This document shows, in pieces, positions 37,204 to 45,356 of a DNA stretch of 64,000 nt. The notes under the pieces were generated by a model. That model was not told where the DNA came from. It saw only the letters and a program-made list of their open reading frames with translations, and made no database searches. Source of the stretch: JAHEGP01 sp963751595 (GTDB taxonomy: Bacteria > Pseudomonadota > Gammaproteobacteria > Pseudomonadales > JAHEGP01). Made by a program: the position numbers and the translations under genes. Location of the stretch: NCBI GenBank assembly GCA_963751595.1, contig CAVVVC010000001.1:1488001-1552000 (forward strand). Reading direction: 5' to 3'. Numbering within the stretch: position 1 is the stretch's first letter; each line of letters opens with the position of its first letter.

Positions 37204-37232
37204 AGCGGGCTTTAATCGGGCACCTATTCACT

Positions 37233-37586
37233 ATGGCTGTTACCCTTCACGGCATCACGAATTGCGACTCGGTCAAGAAAGCGCGCCAGTGGTTGCAGGC
37301 GCAGGACATCGAATACGAGTTTCGTGATTTTCGCGAACGTCCGCCCTCGCCGGAAGAAATCGATCGCTGGATGCAGCGCTGCGACTGGGAGAAACTGTTG
37401 AACAAACGCTCAACCAGTTGGAAAAACCTGCCCCAGGCAGATCGCGATCGTGCCGTTGATGGCGCTGTCGTCGCAGAACTCCTGCACGCCAATCCCACCC
37501 TGATCAAGCGTCCACTGCTGACACTCGGCGACTCGGTCACGACAGGCTTCAGCGCGGCCCAATACCAAACTCTATTCGCCAACTAA
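37233..37586 (+). CDS. ArsC/Spx-family protein (YffB-like)
   Basis: 117-residue thioredoxin-fold protein of the ArsC-related YffB family, with the N-terminal signature HGITNCDSVKKARQWLQAQ and the family block LLNKRSTSWKNL. There is a single cysteine at the position of the ArsC active site. YffB homologues are thought to be glutathione-dependent thiol reductases; the substrate is unknown. It precedes dapD by 19 bp, a pairing also common next to dapE in other genomes. Confidence 0.85.
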   Translation: MAVTLHGITNCDSVKKARQWLQAQDIEYEFRDFRERPPSPEEIDRWMQRCDWEKLLNKRSTSWKNLPQADRDRAVDGAVVAELLHANPTLIKRPLLTLGDSVTTGFSAAQYQTLFAN

Positions 37587-37605
37587 CACAGGAAAGCTCG
37601 CTCCC

Positions 37606-38643
37606 ATGTCTGACCAGTATTTCGCCCTTGGCCTCGGTATCGGCACCAAAAACCGCAACAACGCCTGGCTTGAGGTTTTCTATCCCGCGCCCCTGCTCCA
37701 CCCCGATGCCGAATCCGTTGCAGCCTTTGTCGAGGTGCTGGGAGCCACCGCGGGCAATGCGGTGATCGAGCTGGGCCGGGGGCAGCTGAAACACCTTGAA
37801 GCAGCGCTGCGCAGTGCCGGCAACAGTGCCCAGGCCGATATTGTCAAAGCCATGAAGACCAGCCACCAGCCCCTGCTGGCGCTGCTGTTGGCAACCGACG
37901 ACAAACCCGGCTCGGTTCCCGAAGCGTATTTCAAATTGCAGCTGTTGTCTCACCGCCTGGCCCGGCCCCACAGCGTCAACCTCGAAGGGTTGTTCGCGCT
38001 GCTACCCAACCTGGCCTGGACCAACCAGGGCCCCATAGAGCTCGACGAGTTAGCACAGCGCCAATTGGAAGCGCGACTGCAGGGCGAACACCTGGCAGTC
38101 AACTGTGTCGACAAATTTCCACGCATGACCGATTACGTGGTTCCCGATGGAGTCCGTATCGCCCATACTGCCCGGGTCCGCCTCGGCGCCTACCTGGGTG
38201 CGGGCACCACCGTCATGCATGAGGGCTTCGTGAATTTCAATGCCGGTACCGAGGGTCCAGGGATGATCGAGGGCCGCATTTCCGCCGGTGTATTCGTCGG
38301 CCAGGGTTCAGATCTCGGCGGAGGCTGCTCCACCATGGGCACCCTCTCCGGTGGTGGCAACATGATTATCAGCATCGGCGAGGATTGTTTGGTCGGGGCC
38401 AACGCCGGTGTGGGCATTCCATTGGGTGATCGCTGCAAGATAGAGTCGGGGCTCTACATCACCGCCGGAACCGTGGTCACCGTTATTGACGATCATGGCG
38501 ACGTTGCCGACAAGGTGAAAGCACGAGAGCTGGCCGGTCAATCTGACCTGCTGTTCCGGCGCAACTCGGTTAGCGGCACCGTGGAATGCCTGACCAACAA
38601 GTCGGCGGTGGAGCTGAATCACGCCCTGCATGCCCACAACTGA
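37606..38643 (+). CDS. dapD: 2,3,4,5-tetrahydropyridine-2,6-dicarboxylate N-succinyltransferase (long form)
   Basis: Succinylates tetrahydrodipicolinate in lysine/DAP synthesis. 345 residues, the length of the Pseudomonas-type enzyme rather than the 274 of E. coli. N-terminal half helical; C-terminal half a left-handed beta-helix (ARVRLGAYLGAGTTVMHEG, GGGCSTMGTLSGG, LVGANAGVGIPLGDRC). ATG at 37606 with an AGGAAA site upstream. Followed by dapE, which removes the succinyl group after DapC acts. Confidence 0.96.
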   Translation: MSDQYFALGLGIGTKNRNNAWLEVFYPAPLLHPDAESVAAFVEVLGATAGNAVIELGRGQLKHLEAALRSAGNSAQADIVKAMKTSHQPLLALLLATDDKPGSVPEAYFKLQLLSHRLARPHSVNLEGLFALLPNLAWTNQGPIELDELAQRQLEARLQGEHLAVNCVDKFPRMTDYVVPDGVRIAHTARVRLGAYLGAGTTVMHEGFVNFNAGTEGPGMIEGRISAGVFVGQGSDLGGGCSTMGTLSGGGNMIISIGEDCLVGANAGVGIPLGDRCKIESGLYITAGTVVTVIDDHGDVADKVKARELAGQSDLLFRRNSVSGTVECLTNKSAVELNHALHAHN

Positions 38644-38691
38644 TGCCCGCGGAACCTATGGAGATAACCCGCACAGCAACAGGCCCGCACG

Positions 38692-39834
38692 ATGAGCGCT
38701 GAATCAAGCACTCTGGCCCTGGCCCGGCAACTCGTCAAGTGTGCGTCGGTCACCCCCGACGATGCCGGCTGCCAGGAGCTCATGATCGAACGCCTGGAGC
38801 GCCTTGACTTCGAGGTAACTCGACTGCGACATAATGATGTTGAAAACTTCTGGGCCGTCCACGGCAGCGGGGGCCCGATCCTGGCCTTCGCAGGCCACAC
38901 CGATGTCGTGCCCACCGGCGACCCCCAGAGCTGGGACTATCCTCCCTTTGCCGCCCAGGTCGCCGACGGCATGTTACACGGCCGCGGCGCGGCCGACATG
39001 AAAGGCAGCCTGGCGGCAATGGTCACCGCCTGTGAGCGCTTCATTGGCGCAAACCCCGATCACCGGGGACGCATCGCTTTTCTTATCACCAGCGATGAGG
39101 AAGGCCCGGCAGTCGATGGCACGGTTAAAGTGGTGGAATACTTGCGCCAGCAGGGTGAGCAGATTAGCTGGTGCCTGGTGGGCGAACCCTCCAGCAGTAA
39201 CCGGCTTGGCGACGTCATCAAGAATGGCCGTCGCGGCTCCCTCAATGCCACCCTGGCGGTGCACGGCCAGCAGGGGCACGTGGCTTATCCCCAGCTCGCC
39301 AACAATCCGATTCATGCTGCCAGCCCCGCACTGGCTGAGCTGGCCGCTACCGAATGGGACCAGGGCAACGATTATTTCCCTGCCACATCGTTCCAGATTT
39401 CGAACATTCAGGCCGGTACCGGCGCCACCAATGTCATTCCCGGCGAATTGACCCTGCTTTTCAATTTCAGGTTTTCCACCGAGCTTACCGCCGCGGCAAT
39501 CAAGCAACGGGTTGAGGATATCCTCGACCGGCACGGGCTGGACTACTCCATAAACTGGAACCTGAGTGGCGAACCGTTTCTAACCGCAGCCGGAAAGTTG
39601 GTCGAGGCTTGCAGTGCCGCGGTGGAAGCCGTCACCGGCTGCAGGCCAACGCTGTCTACCAGCGGCGGGACCTCCGATGGCCGCTTCATTGCGCCCGGCG
39701 GTGCCGAAGTGGTGGAACTAGGCCCCCGCAACACCACAATCCACCAGCGCAACGAGTGCGTCGCGGTCGCCGATATCGAGCAGTTATCGGTGATCTATGA
39801 AAAACTCCTGCAACTGTTATTGGCGAAACCCTGA
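38692..39834 (+). CDS. dapE: Succinyl-diaminopimelate desuccinylase
   Basis: Di-zinc M20-family enzyme that releases LL-DAP from its succinyl form. 380 residues. Metal and catalytic residues are in LAFAGHTDVVPTGD (His, Asp), GRGAADMKGSLAAMV (Asp), ITSDEEGPAVDGT (Glu-Glu) and the terminal His region TIHQRNECV. Preceded by dapD; its stop abuts the ATG of the next small gene. Confidence 0.97.
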   Translation: MSAESSTLALARQLVKCASVTPDDAGCQELMIERLERLDFEVTRLRHNDVENFWAVHGSGGPILAFAGHTDVVPTGDPQSWDYPPFAAQVADGMLHGRGAADMKGSLAAMVTACERFIGANPDHRGRIAFLITSDEEGPAVDGTVKVVEYLRQQGEQISWCLVGEPSSSNRLGDVIKNGRRGSLNATLAVHGQQGHVAYPQLANNPIHAASPALAELAATEWDQGNDYFPATSFQISNIQAGTGATNVIPGELTLLFNFRFSTELTAAAIKQRVEDILDRHGLDYSINWNLSGEPFLTAAGKLVEACSAAVEAVTGCRPTLSTSGGTSDGRFIAPGGAEVVELGPRNTTIHQRNECVAVADIEQLSVIYEKLLQLLLAKP

Positions 39835-40211
39835 ATGCGCCAGCCCGATATCGAGATTTACGTCCACTGCCGGAGTTTGCCAACGATCGTCGGCTGGCTG
39901 GAAACCTGCTTCGCCGTGGTCGAGGTCAGGCAAACCAGCGAGCAGCAGATTGCCGGCCAGCTTCGCCTTGAGCCCATTGCCGAACCCCTTGATTTTCTGC
40001 TGCTGCAAAAAGCGGCGGGAGCCTATTCGTCGCTATGGTTCAAGCAAAACCGAACACCGTGGGATACCGATATCGATTGCGCGCCCTGTTCAAGGCTCTG
40101 CAGCGGGAAGTGAGGGTCAGCGCCGGGGGGTGGACCGAAAGCGAGGAGGACGATTTGTTTGTGCGCATCAACGGCGATGGCGAGTCCCGCTTCCTCTGGC
40201 ACAGCAGCTAA
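39835..40211 (+). pseudogene. Small hypothetical gene split by a frameshift
   Basis: The ATG directly follows the dapE stop. The first frame runs 39835-40113 and ends soon after a well-formed region (LWFKQNRTPWDTDIDCA). From about 40083 a different frame reads ALFKALQREVRVSAGGWTES then EEDDLFVRINGDGESRFLWH, and stops at 40211. Adding one G in the GCGCGCC stretch at 40079-40085 would join the two into one protein of about 125 residues. Either a recent inactivating deletion or a sequencing error. Family not identified; the composition is that of a normal soluble protein. Confidence 0.7.
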
Positions 40212-40220
40212 TGCTTGCCC

Positions 40221-41018
40221 TCAGTAATATTTTCGCAGGCTGTAAATATCATAGCGGGTCGACTTTCCAGCCAACTGGTATGCGGGGGCGAGGCCGCTGA
40301 TAGACGGGGCCCGGTTGTGACGTTTTACCACCACCCGGTAGCGCGCTCTCTCCAGTGCCAGTTGCAATAACTGCGCCTCATCTGGGTCCTGAAATCCAGG
40401 TTCACCCCAGGCAAACCAGTCCCGGAGCACTTGCATCTCTTTCTTTACAGCCGCCTTCCCCGCGCCGGCGCCAAACATCGGATCGAGGTAAATGGTGTCG
40501 ACCTCAGGTGACTGCAACAGGAAGTCTTCGGCGCGCATCGGTGCCTTGAGCCGCATCCGCCCCGCGATGGCCTCCAGCTCTGGTCGAGCTGACTGCGCCA
40601 GCCGCTGCAAACCATCTTCCAGCAGGGCCGCCACTACCCCGGATTGCTCAAGCAGGGTAACCCGACAACCGAGCCCGGCCAGGGCAAAACTATCGTTCCC
40701 CAGGCCGGCAGTGGCATCCAGCACCTCGGGACAAGCCCCCTTGTGCAACCCCAGCGCCCGGGCGATCAGCTGCCCCTTGCCACCGCCATGCTGCTGTCGC
40801 CACGCTTGCCTGCCAGCCACAAAATCTACCCTCACCGGACCGGGGGCCCCTTTACCGGTACGTTTCAGGCACAAACCCCCGTCGTCGAAACACAGCAGAA
40901 AGTCGAAACCACTGGCCTCGCCGGGGTCACTGCAGTAGATCAACCCAAGCCGGCTTGCCAGCATTTCGGCACGCAGGCGCAGGGGCTCGGTGGGCTGGGC
41001 TGTCACTGCTAGGCGCAT
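40221..41018 (-). CDS. rsmJ: 16S rRNA (guanine(1516)-N(2))-methyltransferase
   Basis: SAM-dependent methyltransferase that makes m2G1516 in 16S rRNA. About 265 residues from ATG at 41018; the frame remains open to 41072 but family similarity starts later. SAM-binding LDATAGLGNDSFALAGLG and the catalytic motif TIYLDPMFGAGAGKAAVKKE are clear, and VVKRHNRAPSISG lies near the C terminus. Converges on the frameshifted gene, 9 bp apart. Confidence 0.93.
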   Translation of the reverse strand: MRLAVTAQPTEPLRLRAEMLASRLGLIYCSDPGEASGFDFLLCFDDGGLCLKRTGKGAPGPVRVDFVAGRQAWRQQHGGGKGQLIARALGLHKGACPEVLDATAGLGNDSFALAGLGCRVTLLEQSGVVAALLEDGLQRLAQSARPELEAIAGRMRLKAPMRAEDFLLQSPEVDTIYLDPMFGAGAGKAAVKKEMQVLRDWFAWGEPGFQDPDEAQLLQLALERARYRVVVKRHNRAPSISGLAPAYQLAGKSTRYDIYSLRKYY

Positions 41019-41160
41019 AGCGAAGGTAACCGGGGAAACCGCCTGCCAGGCAGGGGCGGGACTCCAAGGCAAAGAGAATACAGGGGAAAAATCGACGACT
41101 CAACAGGACATCGTCAGGGATGGATCACGGGGGAAGGGTGTTTACCGCGGCCAGGGCAGG

Positions 41161-41180
41161 AAAATCACGCTGCACGTGAT
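41161..41180 (-). terminator. Candidate intrinsic terminator of the HD-domain gene
   Basis: On the minus strand, a 6 bp stem (ATCACG/CGTGAT) with a 5-base loop is followed by a short T-run (three to four T). It lies 7 bp past the stop of the HD gene. The stem is short, so efficiency is uncertain. Confidence 0.35.
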
Positions 41181-41186
41181 CGGGCA

Positions 41187-42119
41187 TCAAACAGCGAGAT
41201 TCAGCAGTGAGCTACCGCGTAGTGATTTGCTCGACAGGGCTTTTTCCAGTCGCCTGCGATTCGCCATCAAGCCCTCCATGTAGAGGTTGTTACCGCCGAA
41301 GTGAGCGGCGGCGAAGCGATATGCGGCCGCAAAGTAGCCTTCCAGACGCTGCTCTATCACCGATTCAACGAATCCCGGGGTCTTTACTAGCAGGTCGGCC
41401 GGCGACTCGTAGACGACCAACTCACTGCCATCCGCGGCACGCTGTCGAGTGATGCCGCCCACTTCGAACTCCTCGTAGAGACAGTCGCGGCACTTCTCCA
41501 GGTAGGCGACATCCGACATCTGGGCGATGACATCGGCGGTACCCACCAGGTGGCCTACCCGATGCGCCCTGGTCGAGTTCAACACGATGTCTTCCGGTGC
41601 CATTTCGTATCCGGTGTAGTGCACCATGCGCGCCGCCATGTCGGCCTGGGCGCCGAGACCGATGGTGGGCAGGTATTCGACCAGGAAACGGGCACTGCGG
41701 CTGACATGGGTGCGGGTGTAGGCAGCGCCATTGCTATGCCGGGTATCGCCCCGGCGGCGAATATAGCCCGCGTCGTGGAACAGCGCCACGATCAAGCCCA
41801 CCAGCGCGAGCTGGTGACCCAGAGATTCCCCGGGACCATGGGTCACTTCATACCCGTCGATCAGGCGCGCCATCGCCAGCGTGACATCACGCACGTGACA
41901 GGCGTCATGATAGGCGGTATCGCACGCGTGAAACCCGGGGTAGTCGCCGCGATAAAGGCGGTCGAAATCCTGGAAAGCACGCTTAAGCTTGAGGAAAGGA
42001 AGCTCCGGAAAACGCGGCATCAGCAGATCCCGCACGGCGCGATACACCGCGGCAGATGAAGTGACATCGACGGTATTGGTGACATCATGGTCTGGCGATC
42101 TGCTGGCGATCAGGTGCAT
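41187..42119 (-). CDS. HD-domain phosphohydrolase resembling class I cyclic-nucleotide phosphodiesterases
   Basis: 310-residue soluble protein. Residues 70-80 read YHDACHVRDVT, close to the YHNxxHAxDV signature of class I (animal-type) cyclic-nucleotide phosphodiesterases. The HD pair is in LIVALFHDAGYI (His115, Asp116), and a later aspartate in LVGTADVIAQMSD (Asp196) would complete the metal site. A cyclic nucleotide substrate is an inference; other HD hydrolases remain possible. No sensor or membrane segment seen. It stands alone, divergent from the lipoprotein gene, with a terminator-like hairpin behind it. Confidence 0.8.
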   Translation of the reverse strand: MHLIASRSPDHDVTNTVDVTSSAAVYRAVRDLLMPRFPELPFLKLKRAFQDFDRLYRGDYPGFHACDTAYHDACHVRDVTLAMARLIDGYEVTHGPGESLGHQLALVGLIVALFHDAGYIRRRGDTRHSNGAAYTRTHVSRSARFLVEYLPTIGLGAQADMAARMVHYTGYEMAPEDIVLNSTRAHRVGHLVGTADVIAQMSDVAYLEKCRDCLYEEFEVGGITRQRAADGSELVVYESPADLLVKTPGFVESVIEQRLEGYFAAAYRFAAAHFGGNNLYMEGLMANRRRLEKALSSKSLRGSSLLNLAV

Positions 42120-42228
42120 CCCGGGTGGCTCCCTGTGGTGACGAAATCCAGTGGCGACGCTAATGGCCCAATTCCTTGCGTCTGTTCACTGCGGTGGCGG
42201 TTGAACGATGTTCGCACGGACCGCTAAG

Positions 42229-42299
42229 GCCTGTCGTGACAGGCTCATAAACCGCACGAATCCTTGCCTGTCTACAAGATAGGCCGGTTCCCACCGGCC
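42229..42299. repeat. Cluster of three hairpins in the HD/lipoprotein divergent gap
   Basis: The 343 bp gap 42120-42462 holds no credible gene. It includes a 7 bp inverted repeat (GCCTGTC/GACAGGC, 42229-42244), then a second copy of GCCTGTC facing GATAGGC (about 42266-42284), then GGCCGG/CCGGCC with a 6-base loop (42282-42299). No T-run follows. These could be operator half-sites or RNA structure; no known motif was recognised. Confidence 0.4.
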
Positions 42300-42462
42300 G
42301 GTTGGGAATCGAGTCACAATTCGACCATTGGCTTTCACCAATAATTGGCACGACATGGGTGAGCGAAGGCGACGGGAAAGACCCATCGCCACAGCCATAT
42401 ACCGATCCACAGGCAGAGGTTACACTGCGCCGCTGGATTCAATCCCACCGTGGAGGTGTGCT

Positions 42463-42897
42463 ATGGGTGAACACGATTACCGATTGCTCCCGTTACTGGC
42501 GCTGTTGCTGGTGGGAGCCTGTGCCGACTACGAATTCAGCGTCAACGACAAGCTGGTCTACACGCCCCTGCCGCTATTCAGCGACTATTTGCTGCCCGAC
42601 ACCAGCTTGCAGGGCTGTGTGCGCCAAACCATCAGTGATGAAAAAATCACCCGCGCTGAGTTACTGCAGACCCTGAATTGCAGTCATGCGGGAATACGAT
42701 CACTGGAGGGGCTCGACGGTTTCACCGAGCTGCACACACTGAACCTGGGCAATAATGAACTGAGCGACGCCAGCGCGCTCAACACCTTGAACAAATTGCA
42801 ACGGGTCAATCTCGAAGGGAATCCGGACCTGGATTGCGACAGTGTCGATGGCAGCAGGGGCTGGACAGAGCTGAGGCTGCCACAACACTGCCTTTAG
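42463..42897 (+). CDS. Small leucine-rich-repeat lipoprotein
   Basis: 144 residues. Type II signal with lipobox LLVGAC (Cys20), so probably outer-membrane or periplasmic anchored. After a short linker come about two to three leucine-rich repeats: IRSLEGLDGFTELHTLNLGN, ALNTLNKLQRVNLEGN. Four cysteines in the mature part could form disulfides. ATG at 42463 has GGAGGT 6 nt upstream, so it is preferred over the upstream start at 42328. The stop codon lies within the 10 bp direct repeat that flanks the MITE-like element. Role unknown; such domains bind proteins. Confidence 0.8.
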   Translation: MGEHDYRLLPLLALLLVGACADYEFSVNDKLVYTPLPLFSDYLLPDTSLQGCVRQTISDEKITRAELLQTLNCSHAGIRSLEGLDGFTELHTLNLGNNELSDASALNTLNKLQRVNLEGNPDLDCDSVDGSRGWTELRLPQHCL

Positions 42898-43080
42898 CGG
42901 AAATGGCACTTACTTAAGCCGATTCGGGTGTCTACCTCGGCAGGACCTTCGCCGACAGGGATGTCGGCGCAGAGCCCCCAGGGACGAGTTTACGGCGTGT
43001 CCTGACGGGGTAGATGCCCGGAGCGGCGCTTTGAAAAGCCTATGCATTTCTCCTCAAGTAAGTGCCATTCCCTTTAGCGG
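42891..43080. mobile_element. MITE-like non-autonomous element with flanking duplication
   Basis: Perfect 14 bp terminal inverted repeats (42902-42915 and 43056-43069) bound a segment of about 170 bp. The 10 bp sequence CCTTTAGCGG occurs immediately outside both ends (42891-42900 and 43071-43080), as a target-site duplication would. Inside are a second, imperfect inverted repeat of about 23 bp (starting near 42924 and ending near 43021) and a hairpin with an 8 bp stem and 4-base loop (42950-42969). No transposase or other gene inside. The duplication length would suit an IS4-like or ISAs1-like transposase acting in trans, but the family is not identified. Confidence 0.75.
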
Positions 43081-43103
43081 TGAATGCCTGGCGCCCGTGC
43101 CAT

Positions 43104-43394
43104 TCAGTACTGTCCGAATTCATCGTCCAGCAGGTATTTCAGACCAATGCCGTCCTGCTGCCTGTGAATCACCGCCATCGCCAGCGGCTCGACGTTGATT
43201 ATTCCACCATGGCGCTTTAACCGCACTTTCAATACCGTTCCCACCGGGGGTTTGGGCGAGGCGCCGGTGCGCACGAAAATTCCTCCTTCAGAGATGTCCC
43301 TGGCGCGCCACTCGAATTCCCCCAGGGCGGGGTGAAAAACCTCGACGAAGGCTTCGAAAGGGCAGCGTTCAAACCGGCGCTTCTCAATCATCAT
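43104..43394 (-). CDS. PilZ-domain protein, possible cyclic-di-GMP receptor
   Basis: About 96 residues from ATG at 43394 (a second ATG at 43391). The N-terminal EKRRFERCPF stretch holds the RxxxR motif and ISEGGIFV the D/NxSxxG motif of PilZ domains (here ARDISEGG), so c-di-GMP binding is likely. No other domain. The frame continues upstream to 43604 without family similarity. Divergent from the potassium-channel gene across about 240 bp; its targets are unknown. Confidence 0.85.
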   Translation of the reverse strand: MMIEKRRFERCPFEAFVEVFHPALGEFEWRARDISEGGIFVRTGASPKPPVGTVLKVRLKRHGGIINVEPLAMAVIHRQQDGIGLKYLLDDEFGQY

Positions 43395-43633
43395 TATTCG
43401 AGTCCACTGAAAAAAGTGCGGGACTATACCATAGCAAGGACCACTCGAGGCCACTTTAGTGAAGCCGGCCCTCATACGACCGCTGTTCGCGGGTCCCCCA
43501 AGGTTGACAGTGCACGCCGCTTCCAATAAAACAGGGGCATGGGCGGCCACCAAAGAAAACGTGATCAGCATCCGGCCCCCGCATGTTCTTGCCCTACAGT
43601 TCAAGACAAAGCCAGTAATCAGGCGTTTAAAGT

Positions 43634-44479
43634 ATGTCGCCCTATCGTTTCCACGCCCATTTTCGCGCCAAACTCTACCGGGTGATCTTCGGCACCGAGA
43701 CCCCGGCCGGACAGGCGTTCGATATCATACTCATCTACATGATTCTGACCAGCGTGCTGCTGGTAATGCTGGACTCGGTGGAAGCCCTGTCATCACTCTA
43801 TGGCACGGCGTTCTTCCGCCTCGAATGGTTTTTCACCATCCTGTTCACCATTGAGTACTTGGTGCGCATCTATTGCTCCCCCCACCCCACGCGCTACATG
43901 CGCGGCTTCTATGGCATTGTCGATTTGCTGTCGATACTACCCAGCTATCTCGCGTTTTTCATCACCAACGCGCACTTCCTGATGGTGATCCGGCTATTCC
44001 GGGTCTTGCGGGTGTTTCGCGTCTTCAAGTTGTTCCGCTACCTGGCCGAGGCCAACATACTGCTGCGGTCCATGCGCATGGCGCGCCGCAAGATTTTCGT
44101 GTTTTTCTTTTCGGTGATCATACTGACATCGATCTTTGGCTCACTGATGTTCATCATCGAGGGGCCGAAGAACGGATTCACCTCCATTCCCACCAGTATT
44201 TATTGGGCGATAGTTACCATCACCACGGTCGGTTACGGCGATATTACCCCGCAGACGCCGGTTGGACAGGGAGTCGCCGCCCTTGCGATGCTGACCGGCT
44301 ATGCGATCATAGCCGTGCCAACCGGGATTATCACCGCCGAGCTTTCGCGGGAGATGAGCCGCTCCAGGCAGGTTAGGAGCTGTCCCGCCTGCCTATGCAT
44401 CGGCCATGACAGCGACGCCCGATTCTGCCGGCTCTGCGCAGCCGAATTGCCCCCCATCGGCTCAAAGCGCCAACGCTGA
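43634..44479 (+). CDS. Voltage-gated-type potassium channel with C-terminal zinc ribbon
   Basis: 281 residues, inner membrane. Six membrane segments: S1 about 28-48, S2 about 60-80, S3 about 94-112, an arginine-rich S4 (VIRLFRVLRVFRVFKLFRYL, about 118-137), S5 about 154-174, and S6 about 212-234. The pore holds the selectivity filter TTVGYGD (197-203). After S6 a short tail contains two CxxC pairs (residues 250-268), a probable zinc ribbon, unusual for this family. Substrate K+ by the filter; gating is inferred. Lies 22 bp before the VWA-like gene. Confidence 0.9.
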   Translation: MSPYRFHAHFRAKLYRVIFGTETPAGQAFDIILIYMILTSVLLVMLDSVEALSSLYGTAFFRLEWFFTILFTIEYLVRIYCSPHPTRYMRGFYGIVDLLSILPSYLAFFITNAHFLMVIRLFRVLRVFRVFKLFRYLAEANILLRSMRMARRKIFVFFFSVIILTSIFGSLMFIIEGPKNGFTSIPTSIYWAIVTITTVGYGDITPQTPVGQGVAALAMLTGYAIIAVPTGIITAELSREMSRSRQVRSCPACLCIGHDSDARFCRLCAAELPPIGSKRQR

Positions 44480-44501
44480 ACCTCAGGCCACATAGCCAAT
44501 T

Positions 44502-45206
44502 ATGACCACACAGAAAAAACTCAAAGACAAGGCCCTGGCCACTACTTCGAAAGACGTCGCCGCGTTTCTCGACAAGGCCAGGCAGTTGCAGACACGCTCC
44601 GATGGCGGCCGCCTGCTCTTTGCCCTCGACGCCACTGCGAGTCGCCAGCGAACATGGGATCGGGCTTGCCATCTGCAGGCGCAGATGTTTGAAGTAGCGC
44701 GGGAAATCAGCGGCCTTTCTATCCAGTTGTGCTACTACCGCGGCCTCGGCGAGTTCAGAGCCCTGCCCTGGTCCGACAACGCGACCGCACTTCGGCAGAA
44801 TATGTTATCGGTGCAGTGCCTTGGCGGTCGCACCCAGATCGAGAGACTCTTGCAGCACGCCCTGAAAGAGCACCGACGCTCCCGGGTTCGCGCGGTGGTA
44901 TTCGTCGGCGACGCGATGGAGGAAGACAGTGCTGCGCTCTACTCGCTCGCGGGCCAACTCGGCCTCCACCGGTTACCGGTGTTTATGTTCCAGGAGGGCA
45001 GCGATCGCCTTGCCGGCACCGCCTTCGCGGAAATAGCAAGGCTTAGCGGTGGGGTACACTGCCAGTTCGACGAGCACAGTGAGCAGCAACTGCGAGACCT
45101 TCTCAACGCCGTTGCCGCCTATGCCAGCGGCGGCAAATCAGCGGTTGCGGGCCTTGAAAAAAGCCGGCTGCAGCAGCATATACTCAAGAGGCTTCCCAAA
45201 GACTGA
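44502..45206 (+). CDS. VWA-like (von Willebrand factor A fold) protein
   Basis: 234 residues, no signal peptide. The stretch LLFALDATASRQRTWDRACH resembles the first strand and MIDAS region of VWA domains (DxTxS), with VRAVVFVGDAMEED and LPVFMFQEGSD as later strands and FAEIARLSGGVHCQFDE as a typical VWA ending. The next gene encodes a DnaJ-type membrane protein; VWA-like genes of this sort are often next to such DnaJ genes, so the two may work together. Function unknown. Confidence 0.75.
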   Translation: MTTQKKLKDKALATTSKDVAAFLDKARQLQTRSDGGRLLFALDATASRQRTWDRACHLQAQMFEVAREISGLSIQLCYYRGLGEFRALPWSDNATALRQNMLSVQCLGGRTQIERLLQHALKEHRRSRVRAVVFVGDAMEEDSAALYSLAGQLGLHRLPVFMFQEGSDRLAGTAFAEIARLSGGVHCQFDEHSEQQLRDLLNAVAAYASGGKSAVAGLEKSRLQQHILKRLPKD

Positions 45207-45268
45207 TACCGTTGCCCGACAATGCCGTTAAATTTGCCTCTTCTGCCCCATGGGCCGTTTTGATTTCG

Positions 45269-45288
45269 GCCAGGGGCCGGCCCCTGGC
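45269..45288. repeat. Perfect 20 bp GC-rich palindrome
   Basis: Each half reads GCCAGGGGCC, with no mismatch. It lies in the 150 bp gap between the VWA-like gene and the DnaJ-type gene, about 70 bp before the latter's ATG. There is no T-run after it on either strand. Could be an operator, a terminator-like stem or a chance structure. Confidence 0.5.
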
Positions 45289-45356
45289 TTGCGTGAAAAC
45301 GTCACTACCCGACGTATGAATCAGGCCTTCACCCGCCAACGCTCAGGACACCCCGG

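Noticed and set aside
43395..43604. N-terminal extension of the PilZ gene to 43604
   Set aside because: The PilZ domain begins right at the ATG at 43394; the upstream 70 codons have no family similarity and cross the likely promoter region.
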